Position numbers and translations under genes: made by a program
Notes under the pieces: generated by a model
Databases searched by the model: none
Seen by the model: only the letters and a program-made list of their open reading frames with translations
What the model was told of the DNA's origin: nothing
IMG/VR virus record: IMGVR_UViG_3300013094_000293
Location: 1 to 22,833 of that record
Length of the DNA stretch: 22,833 bases
From: a virus
Direction: 5' to 3' (one strand)
Shown: positions 15,601 to 22,833 of the stretch, piece by piece
How positions within the stretch are numbered: position 1 is the stretch's first letter
Layout: each line of letters opens with the position of its first letter

Positions 15601-16003
15601 CGCAAACGTTGGTGACTTGTTGATTATAAATTATGGATTATCTAACAGAGAACAAATTAAAACCATAACCAGTATTGTTGACAATACTCATATTATTTTA
15701 GAGAGCAACACTAAGTTCTTAGGTCCTGGATATTTGGAAATTCAAAATTCATCAAACACATTTAACCTTCCAAATACGGCAAATATATATGGTATGATAC
15801 AAGTTGGAGATCAAATTGAATTTGATCTAGGCGTTTCAGAAACATACTTCTTAGCAAATGTAATCAACATTACACCAAATGGTTATTCTTTAACAATTGA
15901 TACACCTGAAAATGAATTAACCAGTGGAAATTCAAATGTGTCTTATTATGTTTATCCGCAAACTACTTCTGCAGTCTATGCTATCATAAACAACAGGGAT
16001 TAA
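12698..16003 (+). CDS. 7: Baseplate wedge protein gp7 (marine T4-like form)
   Basis: The 1101-residue product has the length and position of gp7 (T4: 1032), between gp6 and gp8, though it does not resemble T4 gp7 at the N-terminus. Features of the aquatic form: Q-V-P-E-F-I and F-L-K-A-Y-Y-S-W-L-E (14-39), Q-F-Y-A-T-K-G-S-L-N-S (100-110), and near the C-terminus F-P-G-Y-Y-I-N-T-D-G-Q (862-872), D-Q-Y-L-Q and I-H-P-S-G-T-E-M (909-916). In T4, gp7 starts wedge assembly by binding gp10 and then gp8. Between these parts are inserted beta modules: GxGY repeats at about 288-325, 466-490 and 530-580; Y-x-G-K/F-x-L modules at about 372-446 and 683-756; and a G-T-G-T-H-F-T module at 943-1016. Identification rests on order and these motifs. 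Confidence 0.8.
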   Translation: MTKIANGTSVLIDSQVPEFITSSGSNLNAFLKAYYSWLEDSQYTGANGGGVLYQTKNLLNYKDLDKTTDEFISYFVNDFLPYFPPEIVADERKLIKVARQFYATKGSLNSLIFLLRVLYGLDAQVFYPKENILKVSDGKWYIPKALRLILSTQNENFPITDLAMREGRGSVSNATCIIENAYHTIDPINGIQVVEIFVSNVNREFIPEENLIIEGTYSSNNNPFVFEEKIIAEISGLTINPKYQGLRYRGANTANGYAGDPVVFYGGLANTPLAQKAIAFVGNTSNGFISGVALNDGGFGYTTFPNTSVTVVGGGGSGANVVVQTINVSGNILVSNDSINFEKNTTLNSSFYVNFSNASLLIANTNGPGNTNTTINLKTQTFSASSVDNAYKGFLIEYVSGTGEGTAANITAYNGTTSIATITPYPGVGSNTIVPADGTTTVRMYYANVNTAIGQAFSFENVTVGSITSMNVIDGGGGYTDVPTLNIDSTYETDWSLDELAIYQEHPTPSNFANYAATRQHLRDLGQIQNVTVLFGGTGYDPEYDTIVVNSAYGEGATFSFETGAGGSIVSVDVLTSGNGYIPPISTTTQLSVANTLYIQNYLNNVSNAGVSPNPRGTGAQLVAYGLSEGANTDVSVAQIGQIYDFNIYSRGFDYISTPNVSLRVVDVGVRTNVQINGLIGAGNTTSSVNLNSLIFKPSEINNFYVGKTLQIVSGYGHDMTPNSAVINAYNGTSGLASLATTLAVAPTSLSNVVILNSNVDFTVLGMKEGDFVYQGTDPGNTTFSGFLDNFGSAFSYESNPSLYSNSTVRLYNWAGNPNTNKPLIFSNANLSFMIPATNGYNFYGNGLARANVQFLNGLIIFPGYYINTDGQASADQYLQANTKYHNFSYVVQIEKSLNEYKSALMNIIHPSGTEMLNDMVILDTKNNNTVLGQNLSTQLISSTGSISINAYSSNNQVVGTGTHFTSNANVGDLLIINYGLSNREQIKTITSIVDNTHIILESNTKFLGPGYLEIQNSSNTFNLPNTANIYGMIQVGDQIEFDLGVSETYFLANVINITPNGYSLTIDTPENELTSGNSNVSYYVYPQTTSAVYAIINNRD

Positions 16004-16004
16004 A

Positions 16005-17615
16005 ATGAGCAGTATTATAACAATAAATGAATCAGTCAGTCAAGCATATTCTATTTTTGAAGACTGGGTGAACACATCAAATACCTATGTTGGTTTAGGC
16101 AAAGTCACGCCATGGAGTAACGGTATCATATCGACTGCGAATAATAGCACAGATTCAACTTTCTCAGTTTTTGATAATTTATTTGCATTAGTTAAAATCA
16201 CAGGCGCAGATCTACAACTTGTAATTCCACGTGTGGATTGGGCAAGCAATACTGTATATTATGCATACGATAATAGTATAGACATGTTCAAAACTGAAGT
16301 TGATATTCAGAAATCTGGATCTATAACTGCTACCTCTGGCAGCAATGTTCTTACTGGTTCTGGAACACATTTTACAATGGATTTTGTTGTTGGAAGTTTT
16401 GTTAAGTTTGTTGATTCTGAAAATAACGTTTATCTAAAAGAAGTTATTTCAATAACAGACAATCTAACATTGACAGTCAATTCTGTGTTCACATCTACCG
16501 TAACAACAAACACATATTATAATTACACAAATACTTACCCATACTATGGTCGTCCATTTTATATAAGAAATTCATACGATCAAGTGTATAAATGCCTTTA
16601 TAACAACAATGGTGCAGTTTCTACAGTCATGCCTCAAATAAGCTTGGCTGGAGATTTACCAACCGACCCATATATTCAAACTTCCGATGGATATAAATGG
16701 AAGTACATGTACACCATTCCAAGCGGATACAAACAAAAGTTTTTTACTAATAAATGGATGCCAGTTGTTACTGATTTGACTGTTGAAAGTTCATCTGTTC
16801 CTGGCAGAATTGACATTATACAAGTATTGAATACTGGTAATGGTTATAATGAGAACGTTTCAACCAGTAATGCGAATATCATAACAATTGTCGGAGACGG
16901 CGTAGGAGCGAACGTAGTTGCAGTTGTGACTTCTAGCAATGGAATTAATGGGCTTATTACCGATACTCAAATTATTGATGGCGGTAGAGGATACACCTAT
17001 GCAAACGTTGTAATTGACTCGGGGTCAACAGGAAATGGTAATGCTTCGCTAAGAGCTGTAATTTCTCCAGAAGGGGGTCACGGTTCTAACTGCGCTCTTG
17101 AACTTGGAGCTTCAAATATGATGCTCTGCGTAGAAGTTGACGGTAATATGGGTGGATTGATTCCAGTCGGATCTTCTTTGACTTCAACTCCGCTTGAATA
17201 TTATCAAATTTCTATAATTAAAAATCCAGTTTTAGCGGCAAATGGAGATTTCGCTTCAGCGCCAATTTATGCGACAACGACTCAGTGTCTATTGGGACCA
17301 GTTCCACCAGCATATTACTTCCAGATCGGAGATACGGCATATCAAGGCTCAAGTTTGGATACAGCAACATTCTCTGGAACCGTCATATCATGGGACGAAA
17401 AAGATAGCGTTGTTTCACTAAATAATTTAAGAGGTACTTTCACACCATATTCGAATTTCACCTCTTCTTCGTTGGGGATAAATATAACTGCATTCAATTT
17501 GGTTCCACCTGCAATAAAACCTTACACTGGAGAACTTCTATATGTACAAAATAGAACTGCAGTGTCTAGAAATGAATTTCAAGTAGAACAAATTAAAATC
17601 ATATTAGAACTATAA
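16005..17615 (+). CDS. 8: Baseplate wedge protein gp8
   Basis: The 536-residue protein contains the scattered signature of T4 gp8 (334 aa): Y-V-G-L-G-K-V-T-P-W-S-N near the start (T4 I-T-F-G-R-S-E-P-W-S-S), V-I-P-R-V-D-W (73-79; T4 V-I-P-R-R-D-W), Y-K-C-L-Y-N, D-G-Y-K-W-K-Y-M-Y-T-I-P (228-239; T4 D-G-Y-V-W-E-Y-L-F-E-I-P), Y-Q-I-S-I-I-K-N-P (400-408) and G-E-L-L-Y-V-Q-N-R at the end (T4 G-E-M-I-Y-M-E-N-R). gp8 dimers bridge gp7 and gp10 in the wedge. The extra 200 residues are inserted beta modules: a G-S-G-T-H-F-T unit (104-172) like that in gp7, a GxGY repeat block (269-360) and a Y-Q-G-x-S unit (446-481). It starts two bases after gp7. Confidence 0.92.
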   Translation: MSSIITINESVSQAYSIFEDWVNTSNTYVGLGKVTPWSNGIISTANNSTDSTFSVFDNLFALVKITGADLQLVIPRVDWASNTVYYAYDNSIDMFKTEVDIQKSGSITATSGSNVLTGSGTHFTMDFVVGSFVKFVDSENNVYLKEVISITDNLTLTVNSVFTSTVTTNTYYNYTNTYPYYGRPFYIRNSYDQVYKCLYNNNGAVSTVMPQISLAGDLPTDPYIQTSDGYKWKYMYTIPSGYKQKFFTNKWMPVVTDLTVESSSVPGRIDIIQVLNTGNGYNENVSTSNANIITIVGDGVGANVVAVVTSSNGINGLITDTQIIDGGRGYTYANVVIDSGSTGNGNASLRAVISPEGGHGSNCALELGASNMMLCVEVDGNMGGLIPVGSSLTSTPLEYYQISIIKNPVLAANGDFASAPIYATTTQCLLGPVPPAYYFQIGDTAYQGSSLDTATFSGTVISWDEKDSVVSLNNLRGTFTPYSNFTSSSLGINITAFNLVPPAIKPYTGELLYVQNRTAVSRNEFQVEQIKIILEL

Positions 17616-17626
17616 GGTAGAAATAG

Positions 17627-20600
17627 ATGTTAAATTTTGATGTAGCACCATATTATGATGATTTTGATGCGGAAAATGGCGCAATCAATAACAACTACAT
17701 GCGTATTCTGTTTAAGCCAGGATATGCAGTACAAGCAAGAGAATTGACTCAAAGTCAATCAATTTTGCAGAATCAGATTTCTTCTTTTGCAGATAACATC
17801 TTTCAAAACGGATCACCAGTTAGTGGCGGTCATTTGACATATGATAATACAGTTTCAGCAATTCAGTTGCAGCCAACTTATCAAAATGCTCCAGTTTCTA
17901 TTTCTGATTTCCAAGATCAACTTATAACAAATAGCCAAACTCAAATTTTACAAAAAGCAATTGTAGTTGCAACTGACGATTCATTGTCAAGCAATACTTC
18001 TGCTGGTGCTATTGTTGTAAAATATATGTCAGGGTTTCAATTTGGGTTAAACGATGTTATTGTTACAGATTCTCCTGGAGAAACACAATACACCGCTCAA
18101 ATTTTATCAGCTAATGTAAGCAATACAAATCTTGCAATATCAGATGGATCTATTGTAAGTATTAATGATGGCGTGTTTTATGTAAATGGTTTCTTTATTA
18201 AAGTTCCAGCGCAAACAATTGTTCTAGATTCTCAAAATACCGCTCCATCATATAGAGTCGGTCTAGAGATTCAAGAAAGTATAGTCAACTATACTGCAGA
18301 TTCATCTCTATTAGATCCAGCTCAAGGATCATTTAATTATCAAGCTCCAGGAGCTGATCGTTATCAATTTAATTTAGTTCTATCAAAGAGATCATTAAGT
18401 CAAATCGATGATTCCGCTTTCTTTGAATTAATGAGAATTGAAAACGGAATTATCACTAATCAAGTAAACTACTCATTGTATTCAAAAATTGGCGATACAA
18501 TGGCTAGAAACATTTATAATCAATCAGGCGACTTTACAATCACTCCTTTCGTATTAACTGTGAAAGATAATCAAACAGATAATTTAGGAAGTACATTCTT
18601 GATGTCATTGTCTCCAGGATGGGCATACATTAAAGGATACGAGTTCCAAACTCTCGGTTCTACCGTGATGACGAACAAGAAAGCCAGAACATCAAATACT
18701 TCTACTGACTATACAATAAGTCTAGAATACGGAAACTATTTAATTGTTAATAACGTGCATACTGGAACAGCAGCAAGTATGAATATTGCTGGGTATACGC
18801 AATACGATTTAAACATTCTACCGAGCGGATTAATCAATACTCAAAATGCTACTGCATATGCTAACAGCACAATTGGCACAGCAAAACTAAGAAACTTAGA
18901 GTATGATGGTTCTTCAGCGTTAAGTACAACATATTATGCATATCTTCTTGATGTAAACGTCCACGGATTAGTCGGAAATGCTTATGGTCATTTAACAGAC
19001 ACTTCCAACACTATTGCTTTACAATTACCTCCAACATTTGCTGATGTTCCTGATCTTTATATCGGTAAAACATTAAGCGTTCTAGCTGGCAATTGTTCTG
19101 GTGATGTTAGAACTGTTACTGCATATGATGAAGCTAATAATAGATTAGTTGTTTCAAGTAATTTCTCACAATTACCTGACAGCAATACTCAATTCTCATT
19201 AAACTTCACTATTGGTGACGTTAACTCATTAGTTGTTCCTCCGTCAACATTTACACAAAACGTATATTCAACTCAACCTGGATTTAATCCTGCAGTAACA
19301 TATCCTAGCATGGATATTGACGTTACTTCAAAAAATCCAGTTGCTGCTAACGGAAGTACAACATTATATCTAACAAACGATGATTGTTTAGTATTTGAAT
19401 TGCCGCAATCATATATCGTGCAAGACTCAATTAACAATGTAACATTCTATAACAGAAAATTCTTCCCTAATGTTTCTTTTGACGCAACAGGATCTAGTAC
19501 ATTTGCTGTTGGTAATAACTTATCATCAACTGAAACATTTGATTTTGGATATACCAACGCATTTGTTCCACGCAACCAAGCAAATTCTAAAGTAATAGTT
19601 GCTATTAGAAGTAACGTTGAAAGTCAATTAAACTTTGCTAATGGTTCATTATTGAGTTTTGATTATGATGGTCCAGGAGGTGTTTCATCCTTTGGTAACT
19701 CAGTTTATCAAACTGATGCATCATCAATTACAATTAAAGCTAACAGCGCAATAGCATGTAGTAATGCGTTTATTGCTGACGTTATTTTAACTGTTAAAGA
19801 AAATGCTGGAGCAATCTCAGTAAGAAGAAGTAAATATGCATTTGGTAATACGTCAAATACACAATTGAAAACAACTGATACTCCATTCAACGGAACAGTT
19901 GTACAAGGTATCCCTGACAGTTCAGTCAGAGTAGACTCATCAAATGGTTATATCTGGTTCACAAACCCAGCTATTTTAAATACTTCTCCAGGATCAGCGC
20001 AAAGTCTTTATATTCCTGACGTCACAGATTTGATTAAAATATATGATTCAGGAAATCCAGCTTATGCGCCAAATGTGCAAAATACCTTAATTGATATTAC
20101 AGACAGCTATATTCTAAATTCTGGACAAACAGATAACTATTACGATCATGCTTCATTGATTCTAAGAGCAGGATATCCAGCTCCAACTGGTCAAATTGTT
20201 GTAATGACGAGATACTATAATCATAGTAATACTTCTGGATTCTTTACAGGTAATTCATATCCTTCTGTAGACTATCAGACTGGAAAAATTCCTGTTTACG
20301 TTTCACCAGCTAAAGGTTCTCTAAACTTAAGAGACGCAATTGACTTTAGACCAACAAGAGCAAATGGTATCGTAACTGATGTTAGAACATTTACTCTACA
20401 AGGTGCAGTTACACCTCAACCTGATCTCAATATGCAGTTATCTTATGCATATTATTTACCAAGAATTGATAAGTTGACATTAACCAAAAATAAACAATTT
20501 AGAATTATTTCTGGTGCGCCGTCAACAAACCCAGTTCCTCCAAGTGATGCCAGCGATGCCATGACATTATGGCAAATTAATATTCCTGCATACACTGACG

Positions 20601-21517
20601 ATATCAGCAAAATTCAATTAAATTATGTTGATAACAGACGTTATACAATGAGCGATATCGGTGGGTTGAATAAGAGAATTACTCAACTAGAATATTATGT
20701 AACATTAAATCAGCAACAACAAAATGCTTTAAATCAAACTACAACATATGTAAACGATCCTTCGCTATCAAAAACTGCTTATGGTATCGTAGCTGATTCA
20801 TTTACAGATTTCAGTATTGCTGATAATTCTTCAACAGATACACTATGCTACATTTATAATGGAACAATGAAACCATTCCATTCAACAACACCAATTTCAT
20901 TTAATCTATTAAATGTCGTTGGTCCATATTCTGATAATGAAAAAACATATTCATTGGAATATACTGAAACGCCTGCAGTTGTACAAAATACAGCGAACTC
21001 AACAGTTGTGGTGCAGCCATATGCATTCGGTCAGTTCTTAGGTGAGTTATCATTAACTCCGCAGACTGATGTATTCTACAGTCAAGCACTTCCACCTGTT
21101 TACGTTTCACCAACAGTTCCAACACCACCTATTACATCTCCACCTCCACGTGTTCTTCCTCCTGTTAAGATTCCTTGGCCAGTCAGTTCAAATGCAGCGC
21201 CTGTTCTTTGCACAGGATCAGTAGTTGTGGGATCTAAAGTTAGAGGTGGAGGATCAATTCCAACTCTACCGTCAAGATCAGTTGCTCCATCAACTGGAAT
21301 TACAACTGTTGGAGGAAGCGAGGTGAATCTTGGTTCATCTACAAATATTTTTGCTTGTGGATTTGGAGCTTCACTAACTTCTAGATGTTGTGGAAAAAGT
21401 TTACTTGGTTGCTGGTCAAGTGGTAGCACCACACCAGTTGGAACAACAATAACATCTCAACAAGGTTGTTTAGCAAATCCACTTCCAAGTTCTTATAATG
21501 GAACAAACAAAACTTAA
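17627..21517 (+). CDS. Large virion structural protein, DUF4815-type
   Basis: The 1296-residue protein opens with the family signature: P-Y-Y-D-D-F (8-13), Y-M-R-I-L-F-K-P-G-Y-A-V-Q-A-R-E-L-T-Q (24-42) and L-Q-N-Q-I-S-S-F-A-D (47-56). Further family marks are R-D-A-I-D-F-R-P-T (902-910), R-R-Y-T-M-S-D-I-G-G-L-N-K-R-I (1004-1018) with L-E-Y-Y-V-T-L, and G-E-L-S-L-T-P-Q-T-D-V-F (1139-1150). Such proteins occur downstream of baseplate genes in many aquatic T4-like phages and are thought to be baseplate- or fibre-associated; the exact role is unknown. A Y-I-G-K-T-L beta module lies at about 459-526. From 1156 the sequence becomes Pro-rich, and the last 102 residues hold six of its ten cysteines. 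AAGGT precedes the ATG. gp9/gp10-like function is possible but unproven. Confidence 0.75.
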   Translation: MLNFDVAPYYDDFDAENGAINNNYMRILFKPGYAVQARELTQSQSILQNQISSFADNIFQNGSPVSGGHLTYDNTVSAIQLQPTYQNAPVSISDFQDQLITNSQTQILQKAIVVATDDSLSSNTSAGAIVVKYMSGFQFGLNDVIVTDSPGETQYTAQILSANVSNTNLAISDGSIVSINDGVFYVNGFFIKVPAQTIVLDSQNTAPSYRVGLEIQESIVNYTADSSLLDPAQGSFNYQAPGADRYQFNLVLSKRSLSQIDDSAFFELMRIENGIITNQVNYSLYSKIGDTMARNIYNQSGDFTITPFVLTVKDNQTDNLGSTFLMSLSPGWAYIKGYEFQTLGSTVMTNKKARTSNTSTDYTISLEYGNYLIVNNVHTGTAASMNIAGYTQYDLNILPSGLINTQNATAYANSTIGTAKLRNLEYDGSSALSTTYYAYLLDVNVHGLVGNAYGHLTDTSNTIALQLPPTFADVPDLYIGKTLSVLAGNCSGDVRTVTAYDEANNRLVVSSNFSQLPDSNTQFSLNFTIGDVNSLVVPPSTFTQNVYSTQPGFNPAVTYPSMDIDVTSKNPVAANGSTTLYLTNDDCLVFELPQSYIVQDSINNVTFYNRKFFPNVSFDATGSSTFAVGNNLSSTETFDFGYTNAFVPRNQANSKVIVAIRSNVESQLNFANGSLLSFDYDGPGGVSSFGNSVYQTDASSITIKANSAIACSNAFIADVILTVKENAGAISVRRSKYAFGNTSNTQLKTTDTPFNGTVVQGIPDSSVRVDSSNGYIWFTNPAILNTSPGSAQSLYIPDVTDLIKIYDSGNPAYAPNVQNTLIDITDSYILNSGQTDNYYDHASLILRAGYPAPTGQIVVMTRYYNHSNTSGFFTGNSYPSVDYQTGKIPVYVSPAKGSLNLRDAIDFRPTRANGIVTDVRTFTLQGAVTPQPDLNMQLSYAYYLPRIDKLTLTKNKQFRIISGAPSTNPVPPSDASDAMTLWQINIPAYTDDISKIQLNYVDNRRYTMSDIGGLNKRITQLEYYVTLNQQQQNALNQTTTYVNDPSLSKTAYGIVADSFTDFSIADNSSTDTLCYIYNGTMKPFHSTTPISFNLLNVVGPYSDNEKTYSLEYTETPAVVQNTANSTVVVQPYAFGQFLGELSLTPQTDVFYSQALPPVYVSPTVPTPPITSPPPRVLPPVKIPWPVSSNAAPVLCTGSVVVGSKVRGGGSIPTLPSRSVAPSTGITTVGGSEVNLGSSTNIFACGFGASLTSRCCGKSLLGCWSSGSTTPVGTTITSQQGCLANPLPSSYNGTNKT

Positions 21518-21529
21518 CGGAAAAGAAAT

Positions 21530-22833
21530 ATGACATTAGCAGTAAATAACCCATTCGTACCTGGATATATTGTATCCCCAACAGGATCAGGATCTGTGCA
21601 GACAACAAATATGGCTGTTGTTCCGCATATGAGAAAGAATGAAATTGAATTTATTTCAAATAATTTAAACCCATATAAACAAGCTCATTTCTTTTTCGAA
21701 AATGTTTTAGTTGACAGATTTGTACAAAATCCTTCCGTACTTGTATTAGACGGTCTAGGTTCAAACACAGCTAACTCTTGGAATCAAGGCGATTTACTAT
21801 ATTGTAATACTACACATGCTTTAGCAAGCGTTATTACATATTCTGGCGCAAACACATTATACTTAAATGACAATTATGTTTGCGTAAACGTAACGCCTGT
21901 TGGTTCAAATACTTTAGACAGTACATATTTCTATAGCGGTGATGTTGTAACACAGTATATTCAAAATTATTATAATTTTGCTACAGGAAATACTTTTGAT
22001 ACATCTAATGGTTATTATACAAGAGCTTTCTCTGGTCGTGTTGAATACTTTAATCCGACCGATGGCGTTATTGCGTTAACACCAATTGATGGAACTCTAA
22101 CTTTTGGAACTAATGCCAATACCATGTTATACAATAATGACATGGCTAGAAATAAGGTAGTAAATCCAATCAATCAAGTTGCAGGTGACAGATTCCCTGT
22201 TTCTTCTGTTGTGACAAATTTAACCACACCATTCCAATCATATACTGCTCCATCAAACAATTATATTGCATATTCTGGAGCTATACAATACACAGCAACA
22301 AATGTTGTTAAACTACAATCCAACGTTTCTTCAAATACTATTGGGCAATACATTTATTTGACATCTGGTAATAACTATGGTCAAATTTCTCAAATTACAG
22401 GTATTGCTACAGACAACGTCACATTAACATTGTCTGATCCATTATACCCTATGACTAACACCACATATTCTATTGGTTCAATGAGCGTGGATCAATATGG
22501 CGTGTTAGCAGGAATATTTAATTTACCTGAAGCTCAAAACATGGCATTCTTGTCTGGAGCTGGATTATTTACAATTATTGACAGTACAGTAGTCAATGAT
22601 CCTTCAGCAACTATGAAAGCTTCGGCTGTTTATTATGTTGGTGGTTCTATACCAACAACAAGTGGCGCTACTCCTGTAATTACTCCTGATACTGTTCTTC
22701 CAGGAGGAATTCCTTTAATTGCTCCTGTTTCTCCAACATCTTCAGGATCAGTTCCAACACCAACTATTCTAGTTGACACTTCAAGCGCTGGATTACCTCC
22801 AGGGCAAGTTGATACAACAACTACAAATCCATC
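21530..22833 (+). CDS. Large virion structural protein, 3' end cut by window edge
   Basis: The frame opens at ATG 21530, 12 bases after the DUF4815-type gene, with GGAAAAG as ribosome site, and is open for 434 codons to the last base. Near the start are M-A-V-V-P-H-M-R (28-35) and L-N-P-Y-K-Q-A-H-F-F-F-E-N-V-L-V (46-61), resembling the I-R-x-R and F-F-D-G-V-x-V segments that follow the DUF4815-type region, often in the same polypeptide, in related phages. A beta module (254-316) resembles ones in gp7 and the preceding protein. At 323-371 is the G-V-L-A-G-I-F-N-L-P ... S-G-A-G-L-F-T-I-I-D-S pattern with A-S-A-V-Y-Y-V-G-G, also known from such proteins. From about 372 it turns into a Pro/Thr/Ser-rich linker. 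Function is probably baseplate periphery or fibre attachment, by inference. Confidence 0.75.
   Translation, partial: MTLAVNNPFVPGYIVSPTGSGSVQTTNMAVVPHMRKNEIEFISNNLNPYKQAHFFFENVLVDRFVQNPSVLVLDGLGSNTANSWNQGDLLYCNTTHALASVITYSGANTLYLNDNYVCVNVTPVGSNTLDSTYFYSGDVVTQYIQNYYNFATGNTFDTSNGYYTRAFSGRVEYFNPTDGVIALTPIDGTLTFGTNANTMLYNNDMARNKVVNPINQVAGDRFPVSSVVTNLTTPFQSYTAPSNNYIAYSGAIQYTATNVVKLQSNVSSNTIGQYIYLTSGNNYGQISQITGIATDNVTLTLSDPLYPMTNTTYSIGSMSVDQYGVLAGIFNLPEAQNMAFLSGAGLFTIIDSTVVNDPSATMKASAVYYVGGSIPTTSGATPVITPDTVLPGGIPLIAPVSPTSSGSVPTPTILVDTSSAGLPPGQVDTTTTNP

Noticed and set aside
17477-17484. GATAAATA near the end of gp8 as a late promoter for the next gene
   Set aside because: It lies inside coding sequence 143 bases before the next ATG; in AT-rich DNA a seven-of-eight match is expected by chance.
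20901-21608. Minus-strand open frames of 75-110 residues (20901-21128, 21100-21432, 21381-21608)
   Set aside because: They lie antisense to two well-supported structural genes and arise from reading Pro/Thr/Gly codons backwards; no motifs or ribosome sites.
1-22833. tRNA genes, CRISPR arrays, insertion sequences, defence systems
   Set aside because: Coding density leaves no room for them, and no tRNA-like cloverleaf, spaced direct repeats, transposase or terminal inverted repeats were seen.

Overview
This window is part of a T4-like contractile-tailed phage (myovirus) genome. Almost every reading frame matches a T4 structural family: ssDNA-binding protein gp32 and the baseplate and tail proteins gp4, gp54, gp26, gp51, gp48, gp53, gp27, gp5, gp25, gp6, gp7 and gp8. 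The DNA is AT-rich by eye and genes are packed end to end. A DUF4815-type giant structural protein and GxGY-type beta-repeat insertions in the wedge proteins point to the aquatic T4-like branch (cyanophage or pelagiphage relatives) rather than to enterobacterial T4. The host cannot be named from this sequence. Assignments rest on remembered family sequences and motifs; no search was run.

Layout. Positions 1-303 (+) hold the 3' end of gene 32, closed by a strong intrinsic terminator (331-358). Positions 357-5014 (-) form a compact operon read right to left: head-completion gp4, a conserved protein of unknown function (possible DNA-end protector), a gp54-like tube initiator, gp26, a gp51-like segment and a candidate tape-measure protein. 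Positions 5061-22833 (+) form the baseplate operon: gp48, gp53, gp27, gp5, gp25, gp6, gp7, gp8, the 1296-residue DUF4815-type protein and a further structural protein cut by the window edge. The two operons diverge from a 46-bp spacer (5015-5060) carrying back-to-back T4-type late promoter boxes. No gene-free stretch exceeds about 55 bases.

How the genes work together. gp6, gp7, gp8, gp25 and gp53 build the baseplate wedges. gp27 and gp5 form the central hub and membrane-puncturing spike. gp48 and gp54 cap the hub and start tube polymerisation. gp26 and gp51 assist hub and tail assembly, and the 649-residue protein probably sets tail length. The last two large proteins are probably outer baseplate or fibre-associated parts.

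Main discovery candidate. The gp51-like frame has no usable start codon upstream of its conserved part. It lies in the -1 frame relative to gp26, whose last codons form a seven-T slippery site (T TTT TTT) with a GGAGGG Shine-Dalgarno-like element nine bases upstream. This predicts a programmed -1 frameshift giving gp26 (242 aa) and a gp26-gp51 fusion (about 311 aa) immediately upstream of the tape-measure candidate, as in the lambda G/GT arrangement. Other points of note are a peptidase M15-like domain in gp5 in place of the T4 lysozyme domain, and beta modules shared between neighbouring structural proteins.
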